A DNA stretch of 64,000 nucleotides from Gonapodya sp. JEL0774 (taxonomy: Eukaryota > Monoblepharomycota > Monoblepharidomycetes > Monoblepharidales > Gonapodyaceae). The DNA is taken from NCBI GenBank assembly GCA_027604505.1, contig JADIIX010000025.1:124001-188000 (forward strand), written 5' to 3'. The position numbers and the translations under genes were made by a program. Positions 1 through 12,543 of this stretch are shown here, in pieces (position 1 is the stretch's first letter; the number at the start of each line of letters is the position of its first letter). The notes below the pieces were generated by a model. It did no database searches. It had not been told where the DNA came from and saw only the letters and a list, made by a program, of their open reading frames with translations.

Positions 1-1408
1 CGGAGCTCCCCGGAGCCACCCGCAAAAAGCAAGGAGCATCGCCGCTCTTCTCGTGCTCGAAGAAAAAGTGTATCAAAGACCTCAGCCTCAGCAGCACCGG
101 TGCAAAGTAACGAACGACCACGATCCAAGTCAGCTTCTGTATTATCCGCAACAACGGAGACAGCTTCGGCATCTCCTTCCGTCTCCGTGGATACCATGCC
201 AGCTTCAACAATATCAGAGTCTAGCTCTCACGTATTCACCGACGGTTCATCCGCGGCACCCTACAGCGGCCAAGCTGCGACGAATCCTTCCGTACCAGCA
301 TATGAAGTCTCTACCAGCCTCGCAGCAGCTGCCTCGATTAATGCATCTTCGCAATCCTTCCTTCCCATCAGTCCTTACTTATTTCCATCTCCGCTCGATG
401 AAAACGGCAATCCGACTGCCTTTCTGGAGGATTCCGAAGCTGCTGCTTCTGCAGCTGCGGTAGCATCCCGATATCTACCTAGTCTGGCAAGAGCGGCAAC
501 GCTCGCGGCACAAGGGAGGGCGAGCGCCGCGCAAGCAGCGGCTGCCGCCGCCACCTATGCCGCTGCTTACGCACATCTTCTTCCAGCTGAGGTGCAGGTG
601 AGAGTTTTCTAGTCTTGATTCATCTGATTTTTCGATCTCTTATGCTCGCCGATATCAGGCTGCCTTCGCACAAGCCGCACATTTGGCTCAGGTCCATGCA
701 GCTCAGCAGGCAGCAGCCGCTGCTGCCGTGTCTCGTGCTTCCAGCTCTTCTGAGTCGGCGCCACTGGACCGAGAGGACACACCAGGCCACCCCACGACTA
801 ATCCGTGGGCCTCCTTATACCCTAACTACCCTGACTATGGATACGATTTTGGAGACTCGGAAAGAAGCCTTGATGATGGTGGAGAAGCCCGCGGGAGTGC
901 TGGGGCAGATCTGAGAAACACCGCTGAAGTTCAGAATTATGGAGGATACTCCAAGTATGAGGACTATCAGCCGGCTGTTGGCATCGATGGAGCGTTTGAG
1001 GTGGGGGATGGAGGCGACTACCAGCAGAGCTCGCTATACTCTGAACCCACACATAATTACGATGAAGGCGCACAATCGTCTCCAACCCTAGGCGAGGACG
1101 GGATAGAGCAGTCTGAAGTGACGTATGGAGATCCAGCGGAAAGCTACATTTCCTCTAACGGCAATGTACAAGAGCTTCACAGCGAATTTGTGTCGGATTC
1201 TGGGGCGACCATTGGAGACACTGCTGAATACCACTCTGACTTGCCCAGACTGGACTCCACGTTCTCAGTCTCCAGGACTCTGCCTGCAGCCGTCTTGACA
1301 TCCGTCAGTGATGCTATTGTGGAGACAAATTCGGACGTTGAGCCCGATGCGGCTTTCCGACGCAAGAGGCGAAAGCTGGAGCAAGGGGACACAGAACTTC
1401 GACTTTAA
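1..1408 (+). CDS. Alanine-rich protein, C-terminal part (5' truncated)
   Basis: The first frame is open from base 1, so the gene begins outside the window. Two exons are seen, 1-597 and 659-1408, joined across a 61-nt intron with GTGAGA at its start and ATCAG at its end. The phase is zero on both sides. They encode about 448 residues. The first half is Ser/Ala-rich and carries long alanine runs across the exon junction. The second half is acidic with many Tyr, Glu, Asp and Gly residues. The last 20 residues contain a basic RRKRRK cluster that could be a nuclear localisation signal. No conserved domain was recognised. A nuclear or transcription-related protein is possible, but that is only an inference from composition. 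Confidence 0.6.
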
Positions 1409-1931
1409 CCTCACCTCAGATACTGTAACAAGCTGCGGTGTTGATTTTTTACTCTCTGGTTGGTGGCGAATTATGGTCTGGTGCGCAAACATATGTCCGA
1501 TCTCGTGACTGTTAAGCATAATGCGGTGTTTCTTTTGTTTTGTATCTTATACTGGGACTTACATAATATCTGCATCCTTCGTCTTGAGAGAGTAACTGCA
1601 GTTTGCAAGCATTCAATTATTGTTTCTAGTTATCAACCCGTCCATACCAGGAGGTTTCAGTCTCCGAAACAGGCAATTGCGACCACCATATAGAGATGAG
1701 CAAAGTCTGTAGGCTGTCTTTCGTGAAAAAATTCCACGCTGGTAAATAGTCTATCGGCGGGTGATTGTGAAGAATTGCACATCCGATAACCCACAGCAAG
1801 TTTGATGATAAGCAGCTTCTGGTTCGCAAAATATTCATCCAGTGGCTTCTTCCCCCACTCTACCAAGGATTCAATATTCAGGTCCAATCAGGGTGGCGCG
1901 GTGGTTTCTGGCTCGCTTCGAATAACATCTC
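1409..1931. other. Intergenic region, 523 bp
   Basis: This holds the 3' flank of the Ala-rich gene and the 5' flank of RFT1. Only short, overlapping spurious frames are present. No RNA gene or clear promoter box was recognised. Confidence 0.5.
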
Positions 1932-3982
1932 ATGAGGGATCCGCTTAACGCAAGCATGAAGCCACCACTTTCGGAACCGGCGTTGGCGAACTCGGTCCTT
2001 TCTCGAGTACTCTCGGGCTCCGTGTACCTAGTGCTTCTCCAGTTGCTTTCACGGTCGCTTACATTCGTTTTGAATCAGGCATTGCTGAGACTGACAGGAC
2101 CAGAGATACTGGGCATTGTTTCGATTCAGCTCGATCTCCTACTTTCTTCAGTCTGTTTTTTAGCAAGGGAGGGCATGAGAATGGTGGCGTTAAGGGGTTT
2201 TAGGACAGATTTGTCGGAAACCCCTCCCCACATCGAAAAAGCGAATTTCGCGGATAATGTGCCCAATTCTGGGGAGAGACCCGATGGAAAACGGACATTG
2301 AAGTCCAGCACTGCTCGTAATGCCGAACCCGCGACATATGCTCTTGCTCAGCAATACCTGGTAAATCTCTCCTACATGCCAATTCCAATAGGATTTCTCT
2401 TCACTCTCATCGCCACAACATACTACATATGGAGCCCTCCTGATGCCGCTCCTGCTACTTACACCTTCGCGTGCCTGTTGTACGCCTTCTCCGCCATTCT
2501 CGAACTTCTCTCAGAACCCCTCTACATAGCATCTGCATCCAGGCTTGAATTCGCCGCTCGTGCGAAAGTAGAAGGGCTCGCAGTATTTCTGAAGACAATC
2601 GTCGTAGCTCTGATGTTCTTCGCGGCGTGGCAAAATGGAGACGGAAAGGTGGACTCAGCTAGTGCAGTAGCTGCTTTCGCGTGGGGTCAGCTGGCTTTCG
2701 GTAGTGCGCAACTTGGAGGCTATGTGATCCATTGGTGGCTAAAGTATCGAACGGCGGTAACGAAAGTAGAATCGGGTTCTGACACAAGTGAAGACGACCA
2801 TTGGCTTTCGGAGAGAGGACTCAGATCTTTTCTTCCATCACGAATTAGAAGCGCACGGTGAGTTTTGGTGATTTGAGAGCCATATTGCGCTCATATACAT
2901 GTCTCACCATGAGCGCCGTGAGATAGCGATAACCACTACATTCAATCGTCGACAATCGGCCTCGTCTTCATATCAGCCCTCCAATCGTTGATCAAATATC
3001 TTCTCAATGAAGGTGATCGCATTCTTCTCTCTCGGCTTGTGTCCACTGGGGAGCAAGGCGTCTATGCGTTTGCGTTCAACTATGGTGCAGAAAACGTCAG
3101 ATCGCCTCGCCTTTTGTTTCGAAACACTCAAATACAACATTATTGTTTGCAGGCTCACTCATTGTCCGCACTCTCTACCTTCCTCTAGAAGATTCTCTAC
3201 GGTCCTTCTTCTCCGCCTCACTGGGTGGTCTTCCAAACCCCTCTCTTTCTTCAAAGCGCGTTGTGCTCCCAGTGCTCGTTACTATTGTACATCTCCATAT
3301 CTTGCTTGCTCTCCCATTTGTGTTCATTGCTCCTTGGTACACTTCGACACTCGTGTCAACATTAGCTGGGTCGCAATGGCTCCCTGCCGCTCCCGTGCTG
3401 GCCCTTTACTGCTGCTTTCTACCTCTCCTCGCATTGAATGGCACTTCGGAAGCCTTTCTTCAATCAACCGCCGATGCTCCCGCTATGCGTCGATATACTA
3501 TGGTTCTCATCACATTTTGGGCTTTCATCGCCATCCTGACACGGGTTTTGACCGTCGATGTGGGACTTGGTGCATACGGGGTCGTCCTGGCTGGAATGAT
3601 GAACTCGGGAATGCGTTGTGCATACGGCGCATGGTACGCTAGACACTATTTTCTGGACAACCAGAAAGGACGTTCAAATACACCAGAACAGCAAGTGTGG
3701 ATAAGTTCTGAGGCAACTGCACTACTGTCATTGGGGTCGGTTCTGCCATCACACCTCGTCGTATGGATGTTGTGGGTGCTCGCAGCGATGACGGGGTGGT
3801 GGTCTGAACGCAAAGTACTGGCGGATAATTGGGAATCATGGTCATCTAGGACAAAACATGTGGCAATAGGTGCTGTGACTGGTTTAGTGGCCGTAGGGTT
3901 TACAGGGTGGTTTGAGAGGAAATCCGTGATAAACATGATGGGTGTGTTCGGCAAGATAAGAAGTGGAAAGAAAGAATCGTAG
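1932..3982 (+). CDS. RFT1: RFT1-like N-glycan lipid-linked oligosaccharide translocation protein
   Basis: RFT1 is a polytopic ER membrane protein required for translocation of Man5GlcNAc2-PP-dolichol in N-glycosylation; whether it is the flippase itself is debated. Exons are 1932-2857, 2927-3084 and 3153-3982, giving about 637 residues, somewhat longer than yeast or human RFT1. The N-terminus carries family hallmarks (LLSRSLTFVLNQALLR, GIVSIQLDLLLSS). The second exon reads ALQSLIKYLLNEGDRILL, matching the conserved region before GDQGVY. The join across intron 2 restores NYGSLIVR, which fixes the donor at 3085 rather than at a nearby GT. Many hydrophobic segments are present. The start ATG is followed at once by conserved sequence. 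The gene is convergent with the RPA43-like gene, with 81 bp between stop codons. Exon 1 carries a 25-nt stretch also found near 22851. Confidence 0.9.
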
Positions 3983-4063
3983 GGAGAGACCCCCTGGTGA
4001 TGACGAAATTCGTGGCCGCCCCACTGTAATCTGAAAAATGTACAGGTTGTCGCAGCTAACAAA

Positions 4064-5835
4064 TTACTCGCTGTCCTCTGTACTGTTAATCGCACCCATG
4101 GCTCGCCGCGCCATCTTCTCCTTCCGTCTGCGCTTCTTCTCCCTTTGCCTTTCCCTTTTTCTTTCTGCTTCTGGGTCGGCTGTACCTGTGACTGTTTGGG
4201 CGCTGCTTGTGGTGGCATTTTCGGGTTCAACGGTAGCTTCCAACGCCTTCTTCTTGCGCTTTCGTTTCCTGCTGACTCCTCCGGCTTGCACAACGCCTTC
4301 CTCCTCTTCATCATCCTCCTCTTCTCCATGAACTTGCTCATATCTGACACCACCGGCGTCGTATTCGCTCCGATACGCCTCATCTTCATCCCCTCGGTCA
4401 TCCTCCGCAGCATTGCTCTTTCCCTTGACAACATCTCCGGTCCCAGAAGCGCGCTTCCAAATACTCGGATTTGCGTCTCGTTTAGATTTTAAGGGTGTCA
4501 TGGGGGGAGCGGGGGCCGTGAGGTTGACGGAGCGGGCGATAGAGGCAGGGACAAGGAAACCGGGTCTTGCGAGAGGTTCAGATGGAGAAAGATGGGCACC
4601 TCGTGCAGGTGGAGGCATAAGTGTACCGCGAAGTGTGAGCATTTCATTGGCCTTTACAAGGCTGTCAGGTGATTGGTTTCGTGAGAGGTGTGTGAACTTG
4701 TATGACGGTCATGCATTTTCACGTACCCTGATACCCAACACCCAACAGCCGAACCTTCTTCCATAATATCCGTGCCCTTCCCGTTCACGCCTTTGTCCAG
4801 CCATAGGCCCTTTGCGGCATCATATACGTAGCGCTCTGGGATATTCTCGGAAGGGACGAATAAGTTGAAAACGCGGTGGACGAGGCATGATAGGTGAGTA
4901 GGAGACGACAGCGTTACAGTGCCGACTAATTGTTGGCAGAACACAATACAATGATAAGAGAGCCAAACACTTGCACCTCGCGAATAGATGTGTGAACCTA
5001 CCAACGTAGTCACCCACTCCAGGGGACCAGACTACAGCGTCTGTTCTGACCGTGTAGTGCAAGTGAGGCGTATCGTAGAGTATCGCACCAACCCTCGTGA
5101 GGGGCTCTGGTGTGTCATAGCTAAGGAGCACACCTGGCAGTTCGGGAAGGTACCTTGTTGGACACAAGTCAACACCCCTGTAGACAGCAGAGATAGCTCT
5201 GAGCCTGAGTGGGTCACTCACTTCATCAAATAACGCGAAAGATAATCGTCCACGCCACGCGTGAAATCACCGATGAACTTGGCGGGGAGGTGAACACGCC
5301 AATCAATTGTGCAAAGTCGGAAGGTCCGCAGGAGAGAGGTATTTTCAGGCGAGAGACGAGGTGATTTTGGGACGACCTTCAACACCTTCGCAAGAGTTGG
5401 GCTGGCTTGGTGGTGCGGGCCAGTTGGATTGAGCTTCGTGGAACTGGGAGGTTTTTGCAACATTGCGCCTGCGACTGCTGAGGAACGGTCTCCTCCAGAT
5501 TGTTTCTTTTCATCCAGTCCACCTTTCTTGGAATGTTGATGCTGCTCGCTTCCAAAGTTCTGCTGTTCCCCTGGCTCTGCATGCCCCATTTTTACATCCA
5601 CGTCAACTTCCGCATCTTCAATCTTTGGCTCCTTGTCTCCACCACGCTCTCGTTTTCGCCTCTTTTCCTCCTTTCGCCGCTTCTTTTCCGCTTTCCGGGC
5701 CTCTTCGTCGACTGAGCTTTTCGCAGATGTTTCTTGTTCGACCGCTCCAACTGCAAGCGCTTCTGAACCGCGCTTGGATTGGTCCTTGCGCTTCTTCTTC
5801 TTCAAATCATTCGATGGGATCCCAACGTCGCCCAT
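4064..5835 (-). CDS. RPA43: RPA43-like subunit of DNA-directed RNA polymerase I
   Basis: RPA43 is the Rpb7-like stalk subunit of RNA polymerase I and binds the initiation factor Rrn3. Exons on the minus strand are 5835-5222, 5153-5002, 4925-4727 and 4661-4064, about 520 residues. The conserved core, roughly residues 167-345, contains FRLCTIDWRVHLPAKF, then a Rpb7-type strand region ending LSYDTPEPL, then HLSCLVHRVFNLFVP, which parallels GCLVHGCFNASIP of animal RPA43. All three introns keep phase. The first in-frame ATG is at 5835, because upstream frames lack one. Both ends are unusual. An N-terminal extension of about 165 residues is rich in Lys/Arg/Glu, and the last 175 residues form a second basic and acidic tail. 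The C-terminal tail is typical of the family. The N-terminal one is not. Confidence 0.85.
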
Positions 5836-6238
5836 CGCCCCTTCCAATTCCTGTAATGTTGGATGTGCGTGAAGCTTGAAATGAGAAAGGTGTATGACCA
5901 CAGGAGGCAACGGCAAACACCTTGGCCTGTTTGGCGACGAGATGCGCCCACCCAATGTCAAAGTATCTTCCTAGCAGTCGTACGGCTCTGCTGCACCGGA
6001 CTAAGTACTGTTCGTCCTTACTAACTTTCTCTCGAACTCGAGGGACAATAAAAGATGGAAGAAAGAAAGTACGCAACCTGACCCTGCTTGGTTAACGGTG
6101 CACTAAATCCGTCTCAAAGTGTCTGATGTATATTAAAGCCATAAGCGAGATGCAGTGTCATCTCCCACATGATACATTTCTTGGGGTTCATGCACCAGCA
6201 CATTCTGCATAATTCTAATGTTTCAAAGGATCAGAATC
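5836..6238. other. Intergenic region with possible 5'UTR intron
   Basis: This lies between the RPA43-like start and the AMP deaminase stop. On the minus strand a TTACAG acceptor-like site lies about 15 bases before the RPA43 ATG. It could pair with a GTGTTT donor upstream, suggesting a 5'UTR intron. No other gene was seen. Confidence 0.3.
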
Positions 6239-9200
6239 TCACTGCTGATCCACGTCACTTTCCTCCATCACCGATTTCTTCAGTACTTCTGAAGTCACCG
6301 GCGCTCCTGCACTTGCCCCACTAATACCGGAGCCCATTGAAGCTCTGCGTTCTAGGTCGGCTGTTTCGCTCTGTCTGCGCATCCGCGCTTCCACAGAGCC
6401 CGTCGTCAGACTTGGGTTTCGCGCCACTGGGTGAAAGGAAGGTCCTTTTATGGGGATCGAAGGCATGACCAGCTGCCTGGTGGGAGTTCCCACGTGGTAA
6501 TACGTGTCCATGCGCCCGAGAGAGTCAGGAATAACCAGCGGGGATGGCGCGCGCGCATGCGGTGATATTGATCTGTCGGAACCATTTTGGTCGGGGCTGT
6601 GTGGCCTTGACGATCGCCTCGACGCAACGACAGAAACCATCGGATCGGGTGCCGTAGAATGATGAACGGAGTTTGACTTCAGCTCCTGTTCCTCCCTGGG
6701 AGAAGATGAGTACAACCCAGTGGATAATTGCGATTCTTGCAAAGTCGGGGTCGTGTTCCTCCCAGGTGAAGTTGAGCGGCGCCGTTCCGGAGTGAGGGCG
6801 ACCCAATTCGACGATTCCCGCGCGTGAGCACCAACAATCCTGTCCCGGAACGTATCGTGGCGCCGTTCCTCCATCTCGTCCGCCTCCACTTCCTCGTTTG
6901 TGATGCTGGTCGCAATATGCCGAGTGGTCACAAGAGAAGAGCCATCGTGCAGGCCGGCGGATGTGATACGCGAGTGGTTGCGAATGGCGCTCGGTTTGTC
7001 AGAAAGTGGCTGCGTGGATGGCCGTGGGAGATCTGAAAGGGAGACTTCGCTCTGAGGAGGCGACTCCATGGCAGAAAGGTCGGGCACCCCCCCTTCAAAA
7101 GTGAACATGCGTCAAGTCATTGGCGACGTTCGCACACATTTTGAGTGCTGGGAAACCTCGTTTATTCACCTCCAAAAATGAGATTTCGCTCCTCCATAAG
7201 TGTTTCCCAGCGATACACGAGCCTAATATTGGGGACGTTGGTTTTGGTGATGTCTTGATTGCGGACACGGATAGAGTCAGAAAACCGATATCAAGAGGCA
7301 AATTACTACCCTAGCCTCACTAACCATTGCCAGTAGGCCCAGGAACATCATACTTGTCACCGAGCCAGTGACGTTTGATCTTGGCCTCCCATCCCGATTG
7401 AAGGACAGAGTTGCGAGCGATCTCGCACATATCTAAAATACGGTTTGATCTCATCACATTATCCTAAACGGCTGAGAGTAGTCAAGCAAAACGTGAATAT
7501 ACTCTCACCAACACCAGACATTTTCCATATTTGAGTGGCGACGCTGAATTCTTCGATGAGCGGCTCCTTAGTGAAATGGAACTGCAGGGGGTCGTCCGTG
7601 GAAAGTGAAACGTTCAGTCCGCGCTGAAAGAATTTTGGGAACGGGTTGCGCTCGTAGTCTGTTGTCAAAACCAACACCTCGTCAACCTCTGCGAACTCTG
7701 CTTGTACTTTTGATGCTGAAATCACTTTCCTCACCTAGAAACAAAGCATTGTTTGAAAGTGGTGACATGGCGATACCAATCTGCTCGAGGTAGAAGAGGT
7801 ATTGGAGAGCTGGTACTTTGCGGAGTAAAATGCCATGATTGATGCCGTAAGATGTCAGAAACGCTGCCGCAAGATGATCTGTTTCACCGGCTTCCCCCGC
7901 GTGTGGACGGAAGACGAATGTATCTGCGTGGTGTGAAGCACAGAAAACCGGCCATGTTCTTTGAGTAACTCCTTCACCATCCCCTCAATAATCACTCTCA
8001 CTTAGTCCACGACTCTTCCTATAAGCATTGAGACTGCACAGATTCGCAAAGATGTGGAACAGCCAGTAGCTGTAGGGTGGGTTGTACGCTACATCCCACT
8101 CAGCGGGGTGTGGGTATCGACGGTATGCACGTTTTTCTGCTTTTGATTCGTCATCGACTGAGTCAAAGCCGACAACGCGCTGCAGCAAAATGTGGAGATG
8201 CGGATGCGAAGACGGGTCAATAGAAACCTCGTACAACGGCTCAAAAATATCTGGTTGCAGAAATCATCTATTAATCTTCAAACTCAGTGACCCGTGACTT
8301 CAAAACTCACTTTTGATCATATCCGCAAATGTGTTCACCGTCTTATTGGCCTTATAAACATCATACAAACGAGGAACTTGGATAAGCCAGCGCACATTGC
8401 TCGAAAAAAGCTTGTTGTCGCAAACCCATTGCTGCATTACGGTTGTACAGGTATCGCCATGGATCCTTGTAAGGGCGTGTTCGAGAGCCTAACACAAACG
8501 GGGAATCGACGAACCGCAATTTTATCCCATTCTCCTGTGCTTCTTCCGTAAATTGAAATTCGGTATTCGGCATTTTGATACTTGCTTGCCTCGAGATCGT
8601 CAAACACCTCTTTGATGTTTGGGGAGAGCTTAGATATGTTTGCTCGGAAATGGCAAAGTGCTGTCCACGCACCTTTCGTTAGTTCCGCTAAGTATCGACC
8701 CTTGATGAAATTGTCTGTTTTGAGGAAAATTTCACGCAGCCGTGATTCACCGATAGGGTTGTATTTGAGATTGAACTACGGAGCAAAGGATACTCCTGTC
8801 ACCGCAATTTGAAGGGGAGAACATTCGCTAATCCACCTTGTCAAATCGGTGAAATGAGTCTTGGTGTGCATGCATGTCGAGGGTGTCAATGGAAAGATCA
8901 TATGATGTCAGATTGAGCGACGAAAAGACCTCGGCCAGAGTAAGATGTCGACCGTCTCTAAAAATGACCGTTTCCTGATGCAATTTGCGTGAGGCCTGAT
9001 TCAGAGCATACGTGACGGGTGAGGACTAACATCAGGGCATTTGCGCATTTTGGCTTTGATGAATCGCAGAAGGTGCTTCTGGTTCATACACGAGGAGTGA
9101 TGAACATGTGTGTCGACTTTGCGGACGTTGTAAAAATCTGAATAATTTGGAACAATTGATAATCACTTGAATCGATTGTCCCTAGTCGCGAGCACTCAGA

Positions 9201-10707
9201 TCACCCACCTCTGTGAGGTACCCGTTTGGAATCTGCGAGCTCCTGGTAGTCTGCATATGAAGCAAAAACAAATTCAATGTGATCTTCAGTTCACCTCGAG
9301 CAGGTGTACTTACCATTGAGAAGCGTGTACATCTGGAACTTTGACTCCAGGAACCGCAACCTTCGAAAAGCGAATGACTTCATTGGTCCGTCAGAAGTCA
9401 CGGAGACGAGGCGTTCCAGATCAGTATAAAACTCTCGGAGGTTTGGCACTCCGAACAGGGGTGACTCTGGTGATTCACGATTATGCATGGTGTACACTCC
9501 GGTGGCTGGGAGATGGAAGGTAACCTATCGTGAGCGGAAACGGTTGAGAAAGTAACACCGGCAGCTCTGAAAAGCAGGTCTGTAACTCCCCGCTAGGAGC
9601 CAACTCCCAAGAGGACCATACGCGATACCCCCCCTGTTCCACAAACTCGTGTGGTGTGCCACTTCCTGCAGCCTCCGTTGCAGAGCACTTGGCTATCTTG
9701 TGACAAATTTACTCAACTAACCTGGTCGTCTTTCGGTGGAATTTCTGCCTCTTCGAATCGAAATTCCTGTTGTCTCGGAGGTGGGTAAATTTTCTCGTAA
9801 ACCAAGTTCCCATCCTTTTCCACCATCTCGTAGCTGGGACCTGGTGGACCGGGGTAGATTTTCCAAGAATCCATATCCTGAGGAGCAGGATTAGATGGCG
9901 TTGATATTTGATGGGACATCGCCATGTAGCGTTGTCGTGTCAACACAGAATTCCGCAAGTTCGAGAAGATGGACGAGAGTTCGGCCTGGAGCGCATCCTC
10001 TGGCATTAATTGAGTAGAGTGTGTACGTTTCAGTGAGGGTCACTGATTATCTACGTGAGACAATAAACTATCTCGAAGTGCATGCTGTACCAGACGCACA
10101 TTTATGCAACGATGTGACTTCAACTTGGTTCCGCCAATATCCACTGGCAATTCTTCCGACAGCTCACAAGCTCCATTGCACTCTTCTGGACTTTCAACCC
10201 CCGGTTCCAGGTGGAACTGACTCACCGCTATATTTAAAGTTCCAAGACGAAACCGCCTCATGGGTCACGGGAGCAACTCCTTTCACAGTCCTGAGCCTTT
10301 CAGCGTATGAAATATTCTCATATCGATCGAAATCAAGTGAGGAAGTTGAAGCTTCATGCGCGTGATGACCAGTTGTCGCGAGGTTGGCTCCCAGCCCTGC
10401 GCTGCTGCCATTCAAGGTCTTCGATTCGGATTGCGTAGCTAAGTAGCAAGAATTGAAGGAATTGAGGCCCCGTTTTCACCGGGAGGACGCGCCGACGGGA
10501 ATACTGAGAGCTCAACGCACCTCCTTCGCCCAACGCTTTCCTTGCATTATTCATACTAGGACTAGGACCGCCAGCTCCTCCGCTAGATTGAGAATCAGAA
10601 AGCTTTAGGGCTTTAATTGGACCTTCATTGACAATGGGCATCGTCGGAAGATGGGAGGGGAAGACAGAAGGCGACGCAGACGGAAGACCGGGAGAAGGTT
10701 CCGTCAT
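6239..10707 (-). CDS. AMD1: AMP deaminase
   Basis: AMP deaminase hydrolyses AMP to IMP and ammonia in the purine nucleotide cycle. Sixteen phase-consistent exons were assembled: 10707-10521, 10438-10226, 9999-9722, 9524-9314, 9250-9209, 9137-9031, 8995-8837, 8775-8673, 8609-8515, 8431-8311, 8250-8002, 7923-7735, 7658-7509, 7432-7325, 7253-7170 and 7092-6239. They give about 1049 residues. Hallmarks include [13 protein letters not shown], the metal-binding [15 protein letters not shown] near residue 318, [36 protein letters not shown] and [15 protein letters not shown]. The 226-nt intron between exons 2 and 3 could hide a further small exon. The last exon adds a Ser/Pro/Arg-rich tail of about 284 residues after the normal end of the enzyme (NLIFGG), which yeast and human enzymes lack. 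Confidence 0.93.
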
Positions 10708-11126
10708 TTATGTAAATAGGCGGAGTGAAATGAAATTGTCCCAGCCACTTGGACGCGCAGTGTTGAAGAAGCAGCTTATCCGATAATGGAGAAGGCACAA
10801 ACTCCTGAGACTCCTGGCCAACAAATCCAAGAACCGGGACCTTTCACCCCACAAACACACCTCACATGCCATGAATATCAATATTCGCAATGAAGAAGAT
10901 TTCGACCCGCGAAGAAGATATTTTTGCAGTGTGTGGAATTGCTTAAAAGTATGGAACAACATTGTAAGAGCAAAGTGGGAGGAGTCTGGTAAGTTTCCAA
11001 AGACCCGAGAATGTGCTTCTGATCAATTTTTCATTATTCTGACTGGCATCAGATCACAGAACACCGTATAAATGTTGGTTACAGTAATTCCAGGTGAATC
11101 TTGCAGCACCCCCGAGTCCATATGAG
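10708..11126. other. Intergenic region, 419 bp
   Basis: This is the 5' flank of AMP deaminase and the 3' flank of the first glutathione transferase. Only short spurious frames are present. Confidence 0.45.
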
Positions 11127-12131
11127 TCAGTATGAACCCATGGCAGGGTGGCATTTAGTCACCTCCACAATCGCCGGTCTCCTCTTCACGGCCTCATATA
11201 TGTTCTTCACTTTTGGACAACTTTGCAGAATGTTTTCAACACCCTCGTGCCATGACACAAGCATGTAAGCGTAGATATCCACGGCGGAGTACTGGTCACC
11301 AAGAGCGTAAGGTCCTGTGACAATAGTGTCCAGCAGCTTGATGAGGTCAAGAGAACGGGACAATTCTGCAGACTTTACAGACGCAATGTGGGAGGGATCG
11401 GACGATGAGGTGTACCGGTATGGGCGGAACCAGCGGAGGACCTGCGCTTGGAGTGAAATAAAAGAAATGTGGAACGCAAACATAGCCACACTCACAGTTT
11501 CGTACAAGTTTGCAGAGAGAAAAATTATGAGTTCCATGGCTTTTGCGCGAGCAGTTCCTGTGACGGGAAAGAGTCCCTTCTCTGGGTGCTCGTCACAAAG
11601 GTACATCATAATTGCGGCCGTCTCGGAAATCTGCATAATTGATCACAAGTATTTCTTTTAGAAATGAGATAGCCATGCAAGGGGGAGCAGGGCAACGCAG
11701 GTCTGTTGGCATGAGCCACACTAATCACTCACGAACTCTCCGGTTGGAAGCTGGTATGAATACTGAACCTTAAGTACACGACATCATACTTGGGTGGAGG
11801 AAAGGACAGCTCACTTTCAAAACAGGAATCTTGCCGTGGGGATTCATGCGCTTGAACTCGTCCCTCGTGTGCTGATGGCATTAGATGTGGGAGACAGTGA
11901 TCTCAGTGTCACACGAAGTACTTCACTCAACTCACTTCCTCATTCTCTTTGTCAATCAACACCTTTTCCCAGGGTACTTCCAGTTCCTGAAGCAGAGCTT
12001 CAACACAAAACGAGCCTGGAGGATGGATGCAATTCAATCAAAGAGCGGAGCACAAAAGAGACATTCACCACCGGCACCAACAATGAAATCGCTACGCTAC
12101 CTGAATCCGGAGCCCAATAGACCGTGTACAT
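11127..12131 (-). CDS. Glutathione S-transferase, copy 1
   Basis: This is a cytosolic glutathione transferase that conjugates glutathione to electrophiles. Six exons are proposed: 12131-12101, 12015-11936, 11871-11815, 11768-11733, 11630-11496 and 11441-11127, about 217 residues. The N-terminal thioredoxin-fold domain starts MYTVYWAPDSGS and contains NPHGKIPVLK with the cis-proline, then the SETAAIMMYL helix expected to bind the glutathione gamma-glutamyl group. The all-alpha C-terminal domain includes GPYALGDQYSAVDIYAYM. The acceptor of exon 4 could be six bases further downstream. The intron positions are the same as in the paralogue at 15203, which shares GPYALGD and RYTSSSD, so the pair arose by duplication. 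The gene is transcribed away from PGK, which lies between the two copies. Confidence 0.85.
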
Positions 12132-12543
12132 ATGAAGATTGAAAAATTCACAATAGAAGGAAAGAAACTCGTCTGTCTCCACGATGATTGCCTGGGATTG
12201 TGTACGTGCAGCCCGTATTCCGGCCCGCCAAGTTTTTTAGAGGTTGAAAACCGTACTGACGAAATCACTCGAATGAGTTTGAGCGAACATCAAATCCAAC
12301 GGATTAGTGTCCAATGTAATGTCGTCTCTACGTGTATGCTAAATGAAGTATATTTTCCATATGTACAGTTACTCCGTTCCTTTATCAGTCAATTTTGTCC
12401 TTCAAGTCATGTGGGCTTTTTAAATTGGTGCTGAGGGAATGTGAGTCACTGATTCTATCCAGAACCATCGGAACGTGGGACACTTTCGCCATCTTCCAAA
12501 GATCAACACAAGGATTATTTGCACCCGCATCACTCGCGCAACC
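12132..12543. other. Divergent promoter region, GST copy 1 / PGK
   Basis: These 412 bases separate the starts of the minus-strand glutathione transferase and plus-strand PGK, so promoters for both must lie here. No convincing TATA box or other motif was found. Confidence 0.4.

Noticed and set aside
3646-4434. A 262-residue minus-strand frame across the 3' ends of RFT1 and the RPA43-like gene.
   Set aside because: It lies antisense to RFT1 exon 3 and out of frame with RPA43, has no family pattern, and is explained by base composition.
4653-5013. Separate small minus-strand genes at 4654-5013 and 4820-5221.
   Set aside because: Both are pieces of RPA43 exons with intron read-through. The spliced model joins them in phase.
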